This document shows, in pieces, positions 9,299 to 20,400 of a DNA stretch of 64,000 nt. Positions within the stretch are counted from its first letter, which is position 1. Each line of letters starts with the position of its first letter. The notes beneath the pieces were generated by a model that saw only the letters and a list, made by a program, of their open reading frames with translations, did no database searches and was not told the DNA's origin. The translations under genes were made by a program, and so were the position numbers. This DNA comes from Flavobacterium sp. RSP15. Lineage in GTDB: Bacteria > Bacteroidota > Bacteroidia > Flavobacteriales > Flavobacteriaceae. The stretch lies in contig NZ_RYDL01000003.1 in the NCBI RefSeq assembly GCF_003968755.1, positions 62,001-126,000 of the forward strand. Direction: 5' to 3'.

Positions 9299-10699
9299 AT
9301 GTATTTTCAACACATTTACGACAAGAGTCTTGCTCAGGCAAGTTATTTTATTGGCTGTCAAAAAGCAGGAGTTGCCGCAGTTATCGATCCTAAAAGGGAT
9401 GTTGACACCTACCTTGAAATTGCCAAGCAGAACAATATGAAAATTACTCATATTTTAGAAACACACATCCATGCTGATTTCCTCGCTGGTTCCAGAGAAT
9501 TAGCCGCTTTGACGGGAGCAGAAATGTACCTCTCAGCGGAAGGCGGATCCGATTGGAAATATGAATTCCCTCATGTTGACCTTAGCGAGGGCGATGTTTT
9601 AAAACTTGGAAACTTAAAAATAGAGGTCGTTCACACGCCAGGACATACTCCGGAAAGCATTAGTTTTCTGCTAACCGATACTCCCGCAAGCAATGAACCC
9701 GTAATGTTATTTACCGGTGACTTTGTATTTGTTGGAGACATAGGAAGACCAGATTTGCTTGAAAAAGCAGCAGGAATGAAAGGAACACAGGAGATTGGTG
9801 CTAAACAAATGTATCAATCCATTGCCAAATTCGATGCATTACCTGATTATATTCAAGTTTGGCCTGGTCATGGTGCTGGTTCCGCTTGTGGAAAAGCATT
9901 AGGAGCTGTTCCAAGCACCACTATAGGGTATGAAAAAATAAGAAACTGGGCTTTTCAGTATAAAAATGATGAAACTGGTTTCATACATTATTTATTGGAA
10001 GACCAACCGGAACCGCCAAAGTATTTTGCGATGATGAAAAAACTAAATAAAGTAGATCGTCCGCTTATTACAACTATTCCAAAATTAAAACAACTGGATT
10101 ATAGTGAGTTAACAGCAGCTTTAGAAAAAAGAATCAAATTGATAGATGCCAGAGATAAAACAGAATTTTCTAACGGATTTATTCCGGGAAGCATCAACAT
10201 TCAAGGGAACAATTCATTTGCCACTTGGGCAGGATGGTTTCTTACTTATGAAGAACCTTTTATGTTGCTTGCCGATGAATCACAATTAGATGATTTGACC
10301 AGAAAACTAATGCGTATTGGATTAGACAACATTCACGGGTACATTCCTTCTACGAAAATATGGGAAGAAAATGGCGGTTCTTTGGAGAAAGTAAATCAAA
10401 TTACAATAGAAGAATTTAAAGCCTTACAACAAGAAAAAGACGTTCAGGTAGTTGACCTTCGTGGCGCTGCTGAATACAAAGCAGGTCACATAAAAGGAGC
10501 TAATAATGCATTTATAGGCACTTTAGTAAATAATTTGGACAAAATAAGTAAGGAAAAAAAAGTGTTAATCCATTGCCAAGGAGGTGACCGGGCAACAATT
10601 GCCTATTCATTATTAGCGCGAAATGGTTATAAAAATGTTCTCAATTATTCTCCTGGAATGAATGAATGGGTAAGCCAAAATAATCCTATTGAATACTAA
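9299..10699 (+). CDS. Metallo-beta-lactamase-fold hydrolase with two rhodanese domains (persulfide dioxygenase-like)
   Basis: The N-terminal domain (about 1-255) has the MBL metal ligands ETHIHADFLAG, HTPGHTPES, TGDFVFVGDIGRPDL and VWPGHGAGSACGK, as in ETHE1/Blh persulfide dioxygenases, which oxidise glutathione or protein persulfides to sulfite. Two rhodanese repeats follow. The first (about 265-360) has no cysteine at its active-site loop (LLADESQL), so it is probably catalytically dead. The second (about 375-466) has the active loop HCQGGDRATIAY with the cysteine near 425. The 466-residue length fits the MBL-rhodanese fusion. A single-domain rhodanese follows after 11 bases, suggesting co-transcription and sulfide or sulfane-sulfur handling in the cytoplasm. 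Confidence 0.88.
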   Translation: MYFQHIYDKSLAQASYFIGCQKAGVAAVIDPKRDVDTYLEIAKQNNMKITHILETHIHADFLAGSRELAALTGAEMYLSAEGGSDWKYEFPHVDLSEGDVLKLGNLKIEVVHTPGHTPESISFLLTDTPASNEPVMLFTGDFVFVGDIGRPDLLEKAAGMKGTQEIGAKQMYQSIAKFDALPDYIQVWPGHGAGSACGKALGAVPSTTIGYEKIRNWAFQYKNDETGFIHYLLEDQPEPPKYFAMMKKLNKVDRPLITTIPKLKQLDYSELTAALEKRIKLIDARDKTEFSNGFIPGSINIQGNNSFATWAGWFLTYEEPFMLLADESQLDDLTRKLMRIGLDNIHGYIPSTKIWEENGGSLEKVNQITIEEFKALQQEKDVQVVDLRGAAEYKAGHIKGANNAFIGTLVNNLDKISKEKKVLIHCQGGDRATIAYSLLARNGYKNVLNYSPGMNEWVSQNNPIEY

Positions 10700-10710
10700 A
10701 AAAAACAATT

Positions 10711-11028
10711 ATGTTCGGAATTTTTAAAAATATATTTTCAAAAAAAGACACCACACAAATGGAAAAAATACTAAAAGAAGGTGCGTTCCTTGTAGATGTT
10801 CGCACACCTTCAGAATTCGCAGAAGGTCACGTAAAAGGTTCAACCAATATTCCTTTGGATCAAGTGGCGAGCCAATTGGAAAAATTCAAAGAAAGAGAGC
10901 ATATTATTGTTTTCTGCCGTAGCGGTAATCGCAGCGGTCAAGCCCAAATGATTTTGGAACAAAATGGTTTCAAAAACGTGACCAATGGTGGTACTTGGCA
11001 AGATGTAAACGAAGCGATAAGCAAATAA
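10711..11028 (+). CDS. Single-domain rhodanese
   Basis: A 105-residue sulfurtransferase domain. VDVRTPSEFAEGHVKGSTNIP is the N-terminal rhodanese signature, and VFCRSGNRSGQA carries the catalytic cysteine near residue 71, followed by the C-terminal NGGTWQDV. There is no signal peptide (the N-terminus FGIFKNIFSKKDTT is short and basic), so it is cytoplasmic. It would pass sulfane sulfur to or from the preceding MBL/rhodanese protein, which lies 11 bases upstream in the same operon. Confidence 0.92.
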   Translation: MFGIFKNIFSKKDTTQMEKILKEGAFLVDVRTPSEFAEGHVKGSTNIPLDQVASQLEKFKEREHIIVFCRSGNRSGQAQMILEQNGFKNVTNGGTWQDVNEAISK

Positions 11029-11052
11029 ACAGCTGTTGTTTTAATAATAGTG

Positions 11053-11095
11053 TATGCAGTTTAAAACAAGAAAAGTAGTTGTTTTAAACTGCATA
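11053..11095 (+). terminator. Strong hairpin terminator after the rhodanese pair
   Basis: A perfect 17-base inverted repeat, tatgcagtttaaaacaa (11053-11069) and ttgttttaaactgcata (11079-11095), with a 9-base loop and a T-rich tail (tttattta). It ends the two-gene sulfur transcript, so the DUF202 and MFS genes beyond are probably transcribed separately. Confidence 0.75.
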
Positions 11096-11300
11096 TTTAT
11101 TTATTCAGCAATGAAAATTAGAGGACAATAAAAACACTTTGATTTTATTCTACTTACAAATACTGAAAAAACATTTGATTTTTCAAATTCATTTAAATAA
11201 AGAAGTAAATTTGATAGTGCTTTTAGAAAAAATTTTCATTTTTACTCTTCTACGAAACAAATACAACTAAACTACTTTTTGCACTTAATTATAAAATAAT

Positions 11301-11609
11301 ATGGAAACAAAAAAAGCAGCAAACAAAGACTTAATTTTAAGAGAAAAATTAGCATTGCAACGGACTGTATTGGCCAACCAATCTACTTTTCTTGCCTTTT
11401 TGAGAACGTCAATGTATTTTTTGATTGCGGGTTTAAGTTTGAGAAATCTGCTCAAAATTGAAAATAGTTTACTGATTGAAATCGCACTTTTTATCACTTC
11501 ATTTATCATTTTTGTTTTTGGGACAATCAACTATTTCAAGCATAAAAAATCCATCCTAGAAAATAAAAAACACATAGGTGACTACCAATTAGAATATTAC
11601 AAATTATAA
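11301..11609 (+). CDS. DUF202-family small membrane protein
   Basis: This 102-residue protein has the DUF202 N-terminal signature REKLALQRTVLANQSTFLAFLRT (residues about 14-36). Two hydrophobic helices follow, SMYFLIAGLSLRN (about 37-52) and LIEIALFITSFIIFVFGTI (about 56-76), with a lysine-rich C-terminus. DUF202 proteins are inner-membrane proteins of unknown function, also found fused to eukaryotic VTC proteins. It is upstream of the MFS transporter and may share its transcript (67-base gap). Confidence 0.8.
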   Translation: METKKAANKDLILREKLALQRTVLANQSTFLAFLRTSMYFLIAGLSLRNLLKIENSLLIEIALFITSFIIFVFGTINYFKHKKSILENKKHIGDYQLEYYKL

Positions 11610-11676
11610 GAACTTACACTTTTTTATTCCTAACTTCTTTTTTAAACGGAGATTTTAAATTCATAAATTACATCAA

Positions 11677-12891
11677 TTGAAAACAAATACAACCAAACTA
11701 GGACTGAAAGAAAATTGGAAACAATTTACTATTTTGGTAATTGTCAATGCCTTTGTCGGCGGAATGATAGGAATGGAACGAACTATTATTCCAAAATTTG
11801 CTGAGATTGAATTTGGTATTGCTTCAAAAACGGCTATTCTCTCTTTCATCATTGCCTTTGGAATTACAAAAGCCATTACCAATTATTTTACGGGCAAACT
11901 GGCGAACCGTTTCGGGAGAAAAAATCTGCTTTTATTCGGTTGGATTCTGGCCATTCCTATTCCTTTTATTTTAATTTATGCTGAATCTTGGAACTGGGTG
12001 ATTTTTGCCAATATTTTATTGGGAATTAGTCAAGGACTTACCTGGAGCAGTACAGTGGTGATGAAAATTGATTTGGTTGGAGAAAAAGATCGTGGACTTG
12101 CGATGGGACTCAACGAGTTTGCCGGTTATTTTGCCGTTGGATTAGTTGCTTTTCTGTCAGGCTACATTGCACAAAAATATGGCATTACGCCCTACCCTTT
12201 TTATTTGGGAATTGGGATTTCGATAATTGGTTTTTTATTGACTTTATTTTTTGTAAAAGATACCCGAGTATTTGTTCATCAAGAAAACACAACGAATAAA
12301 ACTAAAAAATTAGATACTATTTTTCTTGAAACTACTTTCAAAAACAAAACATTAAGCACCATAACACAAGCAGGATTAGTCAATAACCTGAATGACGGCA
12401 TGATTTGGGGACTTTTACCTATTGTGTTGCTTTCTTTGAATTATGATTCACAGAATATTGGAATTATAACCGCCATTTATCCTACTGTTTGGGGTTTTGG
12501 ACAATTGGTAACCGGAAAAATGTCTGATGTTTATTCGAAAAAAAAGATGTTGTTTTGGGGAATGTTACTTCAGGGAATAGCGATACTTTTTATTCCTTTT
12601 GCTGCAGCATTCTATCAGTTGGCCGCAATTTCAGCATTTTTGGGTTTAGGAACGGCGTTAGTCTACCCCACCTTTTTATCTGCCATCGCACAAGCTACAA
12701 CTCCACATCAAAGAGCAGAAAGTATTGGCACATTCAGGCTTTGGAGGGATTTAGGATATGCGATAGGCGCGATTATTTCAGGAATAACAGCTGATTTATT
12801 CGGTGTAAATTATGCTATTGTTCTAATCGGTGTCATCACCATTGTATCATCACTAATTATTGAAATCCGAATGCCGAAAGACTCTTTATAA
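11677..12891 (+). CDS. MFS transporter
   Basis: A 404-residue major facilitator with about 12 hydrophobic segments. The loop 2-3 signature reads as TGKLANRFGRKNLLLFG (about residues 70-86), and the equivalent loop in the second half is VTGKMSDVYSKKKMLFWG. Substrate unknown. The only frame-consistent start that keeps helix 1 whole is a TTG at 11677. The next ATG (residue 30) would cut into the first membrane segment, so TTG is preferred. It lies among sulfur and redox genes, but nothing in the sequence fixes the cargo. Confidence 0.85.
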   Translation: MKTNTTKLGLKENWKQFTILVIVNAFVGGMIGMERTIIPKFAEIEFGIASKTAILSFIIAFGITKAITNYFTGKLANRFGRKNLLLFGWILAIPIPFILIYAESWNWVIFANILLGISQGLTWSSTVVMKIDLVGEKDRGLAMGLNEFAGYFAVGLVAFLSGYIAQKYGITPYPFYLGIGISIIGFLLTLFFVKDTRVFVHQENTTNKTKKLDTIFLETTFKNKTLSTITQAGLVNNLNDGMIWGLLPIVLLSLNYDSQNIGIITAIYPTVWGFGQLVTGKMSDVYSKKKMLFWGMLLQGIAILFIPFAAAFYQLAAISAFLGLGTALVYPTFLSAIAQATTPHQRAESIGTFRLWRDLGYAIGAIISGITADLFGVNYAIVLIGVITIVSSLIIEIRMPKDSL

Positions 12892-12951
12892 AAAACAACC
12901 CGCTAATTTTAATCTAAAATCATCTCTTTTTAGAGAATAATAATTAAAAAA

Positions 12952-13524
12952 ATGGAGCCAAAAAAATTAAAAAAATGGACTGTTCAAAATATTGTTTTTA
13001 TCGTATTAATAGCACTACTTCTGTTCAGTCCGTTGGGCACTTTTGTAAAAGTAGAACTGAATCGATTAATTGCTTTTTCGCCTAAAACAATTGCCGTTAT
13101 GGATCAAAAAGAACTGTCAACTTATCAATGGCAATTAAAAGACGCCACCGGAAAGACGGTGTCATTGGACGCATACAAAGGTAAAATAGTATTCATTAAT
13201 TTCTGGGCCACCTGGTGTCCACCTTGTATTGCCGAAATGCCAAGCATTCAAAAATTATATGTTGATTATCAAGACAAAATAGTCTTTTTGTTTGTGACAA
13301 CGGATTCCTTCGAAAAAGCAAATGCTTTTATGATTAAAGAAAATCTGACACTTCCTGTGTATCAATCGGTAACCAATCCTCCATTAGAAATGGAATCAGC
13401 GACAATTCCGGCAACCTATATTATTAATCAATCAGGAAATGTAATCGTAGCCAAAATTGGAACAGCAAATTGGAATAGTGATTCGTTCCGAGAAATGCTA
13501 GACGAGTTATTAAAAAAACAGTAG
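12952..13524 (+). CDS. TlpA/ResA-like thioredoxin-fold protein, membrane-anchored
   Basis: A 190-residue protein. One hydrophobic anchor (NIVFIVLIALLLFSPLGTF, about residues 13-31) is followed by a periplasmic thioredoxin domain containing FINFWATWCPPCIAEMPS near 81-98, with the redox pair CPPC, and the cis-proline loop SATIPATYIINQ near 152. Such proteins reduce disulfides in the periplasm, for example in cytochrome c maturation or oxidative-stress repair. It follows the MFS gene by 60 bases on the same strand and may be co-transcribed. Confidence 0.88.
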   Translation: MEPKKLKKWTVQNIVFIVLIALLLFSPLGTFVKVELNRLIAFSPKTIAVMDQKELSTYQWQLKDATGKTVSLDAYKGKIVFINFWATWCPPCIAEMPSIQKLYVDYQDKIVFLFVTTDSFEKANAFMIKENLTLPVYQSVTNPPLEMESATIPATYIINQSGNVIVAKIGTANWNSDSFREMLDELLKKQ

Positions 13525-13554
13525 GACCATCCGTATCAAATTAGTATAAAATAA

Positions 13555-13577
13555 TTTGTGTGATTTTTTTACACAAA
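13555..13577 (+). terminator. Small hairpin after the TlpA-like gene
   Basis: tttgtgt (13555-13561) and acacaaa (13571-13577) pair over seven bases with a T-rich loop. It lies 30 bases after the stop codon of the thioredoxin-fold gene. It is modest in strength but well placed for a terminator. Confidence 0.4.
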
Positions 13578-13593
13578 AAATACTGGATTTTTT

Positions 13594-13800
13594 TTAATCC
13601 AAATAATAAAATTTCATAATCAGATAGTGCAGTACTAAATACAGTAAAGTTCCCACTATGGCTAATGTAGCAAGCCAACTAATCAAATTGAGTACAACAT
13701 TAGGGATAAACTTCAGTCTGGGATGCGTGATTATTGGTTCCCTCCGAAGTCTTTTGTGGATACTTTCCTTTGCTATTTTGATTTTCTTTTTGATAATCAA
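13594..13800 (-). CDS. Possible small membrane protein, unknown
   Basis: A 68-codon frame: a basic N-terminus (MIIKKKIKIAKESIHKRLRR) is followed by one or two hydrophobic stretches, VVLNLISWLATLAIVGTLL and YLVLHYLIMKFYY. A lysine/arginine-rich head before a membrane helix is a plausible real small protein. No family was recognised, and a 77-codon frame on the other strand overlaps it. The rest of the spacer 13801-14011 holds nothing I can identify. Confidence 0.35.
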   Translation of the reverse strand: MIIKKKIKIAKESIHKRLRREPIITHPRLKFIPNVVLNLISWLATLAIVGTLLYLVLHYLIMKFYYLD

Positions 13801-14011
13801 TAATTTTTTTAAAACAACAGTTCTGGATAATTCTTGTTGTTTTTGGATCCCTAATTACAGTGCTGTAAAGTACGTAATAAATTCAACATAAATAACGCAT
13901 CAAACCAAAAAAGAATAATGCAATCCAAAATACTCTTCAAATTGTTCAGTCATACAAAATCAGTGTACATCAAACCTCTTTTATATCACGACTCGGTTTA
14001 AAGTGTCCTAA

Positions 14012-14458
14012 TTATATCCCTTTGATATTTCCTCTGTTTTTCAAGAATATCACTTCAATTATTTTACTGGTCATTGCCGCCTCTATTTGGAGTCGATTAG
14101 ACAATACTTCAATTATGTTTTTTTCTTCCTTCTCCAATTTTCCATCCGCAAGTAGTACTTCTAACGCAAGTGCAAATATGGTTTCTTTATCTTCTTTCTG
14201 AATCCATTCACAACAGGCAGAAAGGTATTTTAATTGCCCCATTTCAATTCTTAAAGCATAGGATTTTGCATAAAGAAGCGCAATATCGATTCCTATAAAT
14301 TGCTCTTTAGAATTCAATATCCGCGATAATGTTGCTGTTTCCGAATCAGTAATTTGATTGTCCGCAGAAATGCAAGAATATAAAATTCCAACCCAAGCTT
14401 CATGAGCTGATACTATCAGATTTTTATTTTTGTTTTTATTATCATCAAATAAACTCAT
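14012..14458 (-). CDS. TerB-like domain protein
   Basis: The start MSLFDDNKNKNKNLI at 14458 is preferred over an upstream in-frame start at 14521, because the extra residues are unlike a mature N-terminus and the 148-residue form fits a single TerB fold. Two similar helical halves, WVGILYSCISADNQITDSE and FALALEVLLADGKLEKEE, show the acidic A-D-x-x repeats of the TerB/DjlA family, which may bind metal ions. Members are linked to tellurite resistance or stress responses, but many have no known role. It stands alone on the minus strand. Confidence 0.65.
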   Translation of the reverse strand: MSLFDDNKNKNKNLIVSAHEAWVGILYSCISADNQITDSETATLSRILNSKEQFIGIDIALLYAKSYALRIEMGQLKYLSACCEWIQKEDKETIFALALEVLLADGKLEKEEKNIIEVLSNRLQIEAAMTSKIIEVIFLKNRGNIKGI

Positions 14459-14521
14459 TTTTTTTGTTAAAGTTACAGATAACAGCACCAAGGAAGACTT
14501 AGTTTGGGATTTAATTATCAT

Positions 14522-17112
<2,591 letters not shown>

Positions 17113-17133
17113 TTTAGATTTTATAATTTGTTT

Positions 17134-17165
17134 AAAAAGGTGGTCTGGCAACAGATCACCCTTTT
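17134..17165 (+). terminator. katG terminator
   Basis: aaaaaggtggtct (17134-17146) pairs with the reverse complement in agatcacccttttt (from 17152) with two mismatches, and is followed by a T run. It lies 22 bases after the katG stop. The remaining spacer to 17418 is AT-rich and shows nothing else. Confidence 0.6.
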
Positions 17166-17418
17166 TATTATCTAAAAATTTCAGATTAATTTCTTCTTTT
17201 CTTTAGAGCTTATAAAATTTTTGTTCAAAATAATCCTTTGTATGATGATGTCTTTATAAAAATATTTATAGCGGATTGCTTCTTTTGATTCATAAGGACT
17301 AAAAAGTCTATTTTAATTATCGTCAGAAAGAACACGAAAAAAGATTTTTCCTATCAACTCTGAGCCAACTAACAACTAAATGCTGCTACTCGCTTATATT
17401 AACTCATCGCTTATTTCA

Positions 17419-18549
17419 TCAAAAAAACGTCAATAAGTACCCCAATAAAGATCCTCCCAAAACTATAAAAGCACTATTTATTTTTTTTAAACTAACGATC
17501 AAAACCAAGCTTAAAATACCAATAAAAATTGTCTTCCAATCTGTAACGACATCTTTACCCATTTCAAAACAAACCGAAATAATAATAGCTACTGAAGCCA
17601 CATTTACAGCATCTAGGAATACTAAAAATAATTTTGAGTTCCGCAACTTCTTTACTAGCGGATTGAGAAAAGAAACAAAAAGAAACGAAGGCAAAAAAAT
17701 CCCAATAGTAGAAACAATCGCGCCAGAAAGTCCATTGATTTGATACCCAATAAATGTTACCGAAGAAAAAACGGGTCCAGGTGTAAACTGCCCAACTGCT
17801 ATTGCATCATTAAGTTCTTGCCTTGATAAAAGTCCTGTTGAGACCAATTCTGCATCAAGGAAAGCAAATAAAACATAACCACTGCCGTAAAGTAGAGCAC
17901 CTATTTTTAGAAATATCCAAAATAGATTTGAGTTTGTTACCGTTAAAAAAGAGTTATTTAGTCCCTGCAATAATACTAAAGGAAAAATACTGTTGGTGTG
18001 AGTCAATTTGTTATTTCTGATTAAATTCAAAAATAAAGCAAGAAAACCTGCTCCAAACATTAAATAAATTTCATTGAAATTCAACAAGGAACTAATTAAG
18101 ACTAAAAGCCCAATGAATATTAATTCAAATGATTTTAATGATTTTTTTGCTAAAGGAAAAACTGCTCCAAGAATAATAGAAATAATTACAGGATTTATAC
18201 CATAAACAAAATCGTGTAATTCGGGAAGTTGACCGTAGTTTTTGTAAAGCCATGCAAAAATTCCGGTAATGAAAACTGCAGGAATAATAAAGCAAAGACC
18301 TGCGATAATTAAGCCATTCCAACCTGCTTTTTCATGTCCTATATGTAGAGCCATCTCGGTACTGTTGGGTCCAGGAATTAAATTTGTTACACCAATCAAG
18401 TCAAGAAAGTGCTGCTCATCAAGCCACTTCCTTTTTATAACAACCTCTTGATGCATCATTGCAATATGAGATGCAGGACCTCCAAAACCAATTACGCCTA
18501 GTTTAAAAAAAAGTTTTGCAAGATCTTTTAACTCAGCATTATTTTTCAT
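17419..18549 (-). CDS. chrA: Chromate transporter ChrA-like protein
   Basis: A 376-residue inner-membrane protein with two homologous CHR domains. The first contains LGVIGFGGPASHIAMMHQE and LIPGPNSTEMALHIG (about residues 16-70). The second contains SGYVLFAFLDAEL and VGQFTPGPVFSSVTFIGY (about 220-270). The family exports chromate using the proton gradient, although many members have no proven role in chromate efflux. It overlaps the end of the preceding doxX gene by 11 bases, indicating translational coupling. It is the last gene of a minus-strand operon: haem lipoprotein, DoxX, ChrA. Confidence 0.88.
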   Translation of the reverse strand: MKNNAELKDLAKLFFKLGVIGFGGPASHIAMMHQEVVIKRKWLDEQHFLDLIGVTNLIPGPNSTEMALHIGHEKAGWNGLIIAGLCFIIPAVFITGIFAWLYKNYGQLPELHDFVYGINPVIISIILGAVFPLAKKSLKSFELIFIGLLVLISSLLNFNEIYLMFGAGFLALFLNLIRNNKLTHTNSIFPLVLLQGLNNSFLTVTNSNLFWIFLKIGALLYGSGYVLFAFLDAELVSTGLLSRQELNDAIAVGQFTPGPVFSSVTFIGYQINGLSGAIVSTIGIFLPSFLFVSFLNPLVKKLRNSKLFLVFLDAVNVASVAIIISVCFEMGKDVVTDWKTIFIGILSLVLIVSLKKINSAFIVLGGSLLGYLLTFF

Positions 18550-18970
18550 TCTTCATCAAAGCTTTATCCACAGACCAAAATCCACTCCCTTTTATTAGTA
18601 AATAAAAACTACCTAAAAGCATTGCCCAATCAGTTCTGCTCCCATGAAGCAGTTCCCAAAATCCTTTTTCCAAATAAACATCTGATTTTGTTGTTGTAAA
18701 TGCTACTAGCATAACTATAAGTAAAGGAATACTTGCTAAGCGCGAACACAACCCAATTAAAAGTAAGAAGCCACAAATAATTTCAAATGCACCAACAAAA
18801 CTTCCTAATAAATCTGGTGAAGGCAAACCTATTTTTTCAAATCTACCAGCTCCGCGAATTGCAGGAAATAAAAACTTTTGAATACCTTCCGATAAAAACA
18901 CGACTCCTACTATAAGACGAATGATTATTGTAGTTTTTGAATTGTCTGTATTAATGATTTTTTCTAACAT
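18539..18970 (-). CDS. DoxX-family membrane protein
   Basis: A 143-residue integral membrane protein with four hydrophobic helices, typical of DoxX. The N-terminal signature is RLIVGVVFLSEGIQKFLFP, followed by AGRFEKIGLPSPDLLGSFVGAFEIICGFLLLIG. DoxX was named for a thiosulfate:quinone oxidoreductase subunit, and related proteins take part in redox and thiol stress. It lies one base after the cytochrome-like gene and overlaps chrA, so the three are co-expressed. Confidence 0.85.
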   Translation of the reverse strand: MLEKIINTDNSKTTIIIRLIVGVVFLSEGIQKFLFPAIRGAGRFEKIGLPSPDLLGSFVGAFEIICGFLLLIGLCSRLASIPLLIVMLVAFTTTKSDVYLEKGFWELLHGSRTDWAMLLGSFYLLIKGSGFWSVDKALMKNEK

Positions 18971-18971
18971 A

Positions 18972-19451
18972 TTATTTTCTTATCGGTGATTGTCTGTCTA
19001 TGGGTGTCTTGATCGTAAAAAAAGGTACGTTTTCCATGGCATGACATCGGTTACAGTTAATTGTTACGTTCTCAAATTCTTTATTAAAGATTACGGGGTC
19101 TTTACTTTGAATACTTTTTTTCATTTTGGGTAAAATAACTGTCAAAAAATGATCGGCTGATGCTGTTCTTTTGGGCCTCCGCTCAAGACCATTTTTTATG
19201 GCGGTTTCTATTTTATCTATTTGATACTCCGCATACTCCCAATTTTGGTCTTGTCCCGCCCAAAATAGTTCTTGATACCGATATCCAGTCTCTAACATTG
19301 CATAGTCAAAACCACGAAATTGTTTTTCAATGGTCCGGATTTGCTCTGCTTCTGTTCCTTTAATCCAGTCCCCTTGTTGGTTACCTTTATCCTTTTGTTG
19401 GTTACAAGCAAAAAGACCAAATGTTGCAATAAGAATAACTATTTTTTTCAT
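18972..19451 (-). CDS. Putative c-type haem lipoprotein
   Basis: The start at 19451 is chosen because it gives the lipoprotein signal MKKIVILIATFGLFAC, with the lipobox cysteine at residue 16, where an in-frame upstream start at 19481 would bury it. The C-terminal region has one CxxCH haem-binding motif, NCNRCHAM (about residue 134), and the preceding domain is helical. It fits a small monohaem cytochrome c anchored in the periplasm. The usual distal methionine cannot be assigned confidently. It is the first gene of the operon with DoxX and ChrA, suggesting an electron-transfer role beside those membrane proteins. Confidence 0.75.
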   Translation of the reverse strand: MKKIVILIATFGLFACNQQKDKGNQQGDWIKGTEAEQIRTIEKQFRGFDYAMLETGYRYQELFWAGQDQNWEYAEYQIDKIETAIKNGLERRPKRTASADHFLTVILPKMKKSIQSKDPVIFNKEFENVTINCNRCHAMENVPFFTIKTPIDRQSPIRK

Positions 19452-19695
19452 TTTTTGTATTATTATTTTTTTTAAACACAATTAAGTAAGTTCAAAGTTT
19501 AAACATCATAAAGTCAAAAGGAGCAATATTCTAAAAAATAGTTTAAAATCAATCTGTTGTGTCATTTTGTTTAATTTTAAAACACTGCATTATACAAATG
19601 TTGCTACTTAGACTTTCTAAAAAACAAGATAAAACTAATTGTACATTAAGTAAAAAGATCTGTAATTCTGTTTTTTTTAGTTCATCAAACACATA

Positions 19696-19733
19696 AAAAA
19701 AGGCTCAATTTAAAATTAAATCGAGCCTTTTTG
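19696..19733 (-). terminator. Terminator of the osmC-like gene
   Basis: aaaaaggctcaattta and taaatcgagccttttt form a stem of about 16 bases with one mismatch and a four-base loop. Read on the minus strand it is followed by a T run. It lies just beyond the stop codon at 19747. Confidence 0.75.
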
Positions 19734-19746
19734 ATGCCTATATTTT

Positions 19747-20157
19747 TTAAACTAAGGTAGCAGTCGAAGAAATTGCAGCATTTAAGACTTTAGAAATAGG
19801 ACAATTTTTTTCTGCTTTAGTTACTAATTGTTGAAAAGCATCTTCTGTTATTCCGCCAATTTTTGCTTGAAGCATCAGGTGTGAGGTAACAATTGTTCCA
19901 TCAACTAAATCAATGTCGCATTTGGTTTCTATACTTTCGATTTCAAACCCTTCTTCACTAATGTAGGCCGAAAGTTGCATCGTAAAACAGCCAGCGTGTG
20001 CTGCAGCGATAAGCTCTTCAGGATTAGTCCCCACTCCTTCTTCAAAACGAGATTTGAATGAATATTGGGTATCTTTAAGTGTGGTACTTTGTGTGGTTAG
20101 TTTTCCGGCTCCCTCTTTGAGTGAACCATTCCAGACTGCGGTTGCATTTCTTTTCAT
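19747..20157 (-). CDS. OsmC-family peroxiredoxin
   Basis: A 136-residue OsmC protein that reduces organic hydroperoxides. It begins [20 protein letters not shown], typical of the OsmC branch. The first catalytic cysteine is in [15 protein letters not shown] (near 58) and the second in [14 protein letters not shown] (near 120). [14 protein letters not shown] contains the conserved glutamate region. It is cytoplasmic and transcribed alone with its own terminator, beside katG and the DoxX operon as part of a stress neighbourhood. Confidence 0.93.
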   Translation of the reverse strand: MKRNATAVWNGSLKEGAGKLTTQSTTLKDTQYSFKSRFEEGVGTNPEELIAAAHAGCFTMQLSAYISEEGFEIESIETKCDIDLVDGTIVTSHLMLQAKIGGITEDAFQQLVTKAEKNCPISKVLNAAISSTATLV

Positions 20158-20400
20158 AATTATAAATTTTCTATTTTACCAAATTTAGTTCTTTTTAAAA
20201 AAAATAGTATCGGATATCCGTTTTTTTTAACTAATATTTAAACTTAAATCAAAAAAAAATAAACAAAAACGTGGTTAAAATAAATACTGTTTAATTTTAA
20301 TAGTATCAATAAATTATTTATGTTTGCTTTTTGAAAAAGTATACTTTACTTACAAAAAAAACTAATTGACAACAAATAAAAAAAACTAATTAATCAGCAA

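Noticed and set aside
13658..13891. 77-codon plus-strand frame overlapping the small minus-strand membrane frame
   Set aside because: No ribosome site or family signal. The minus-strand frame has the more protein-like layout, though it is itself uncertain.
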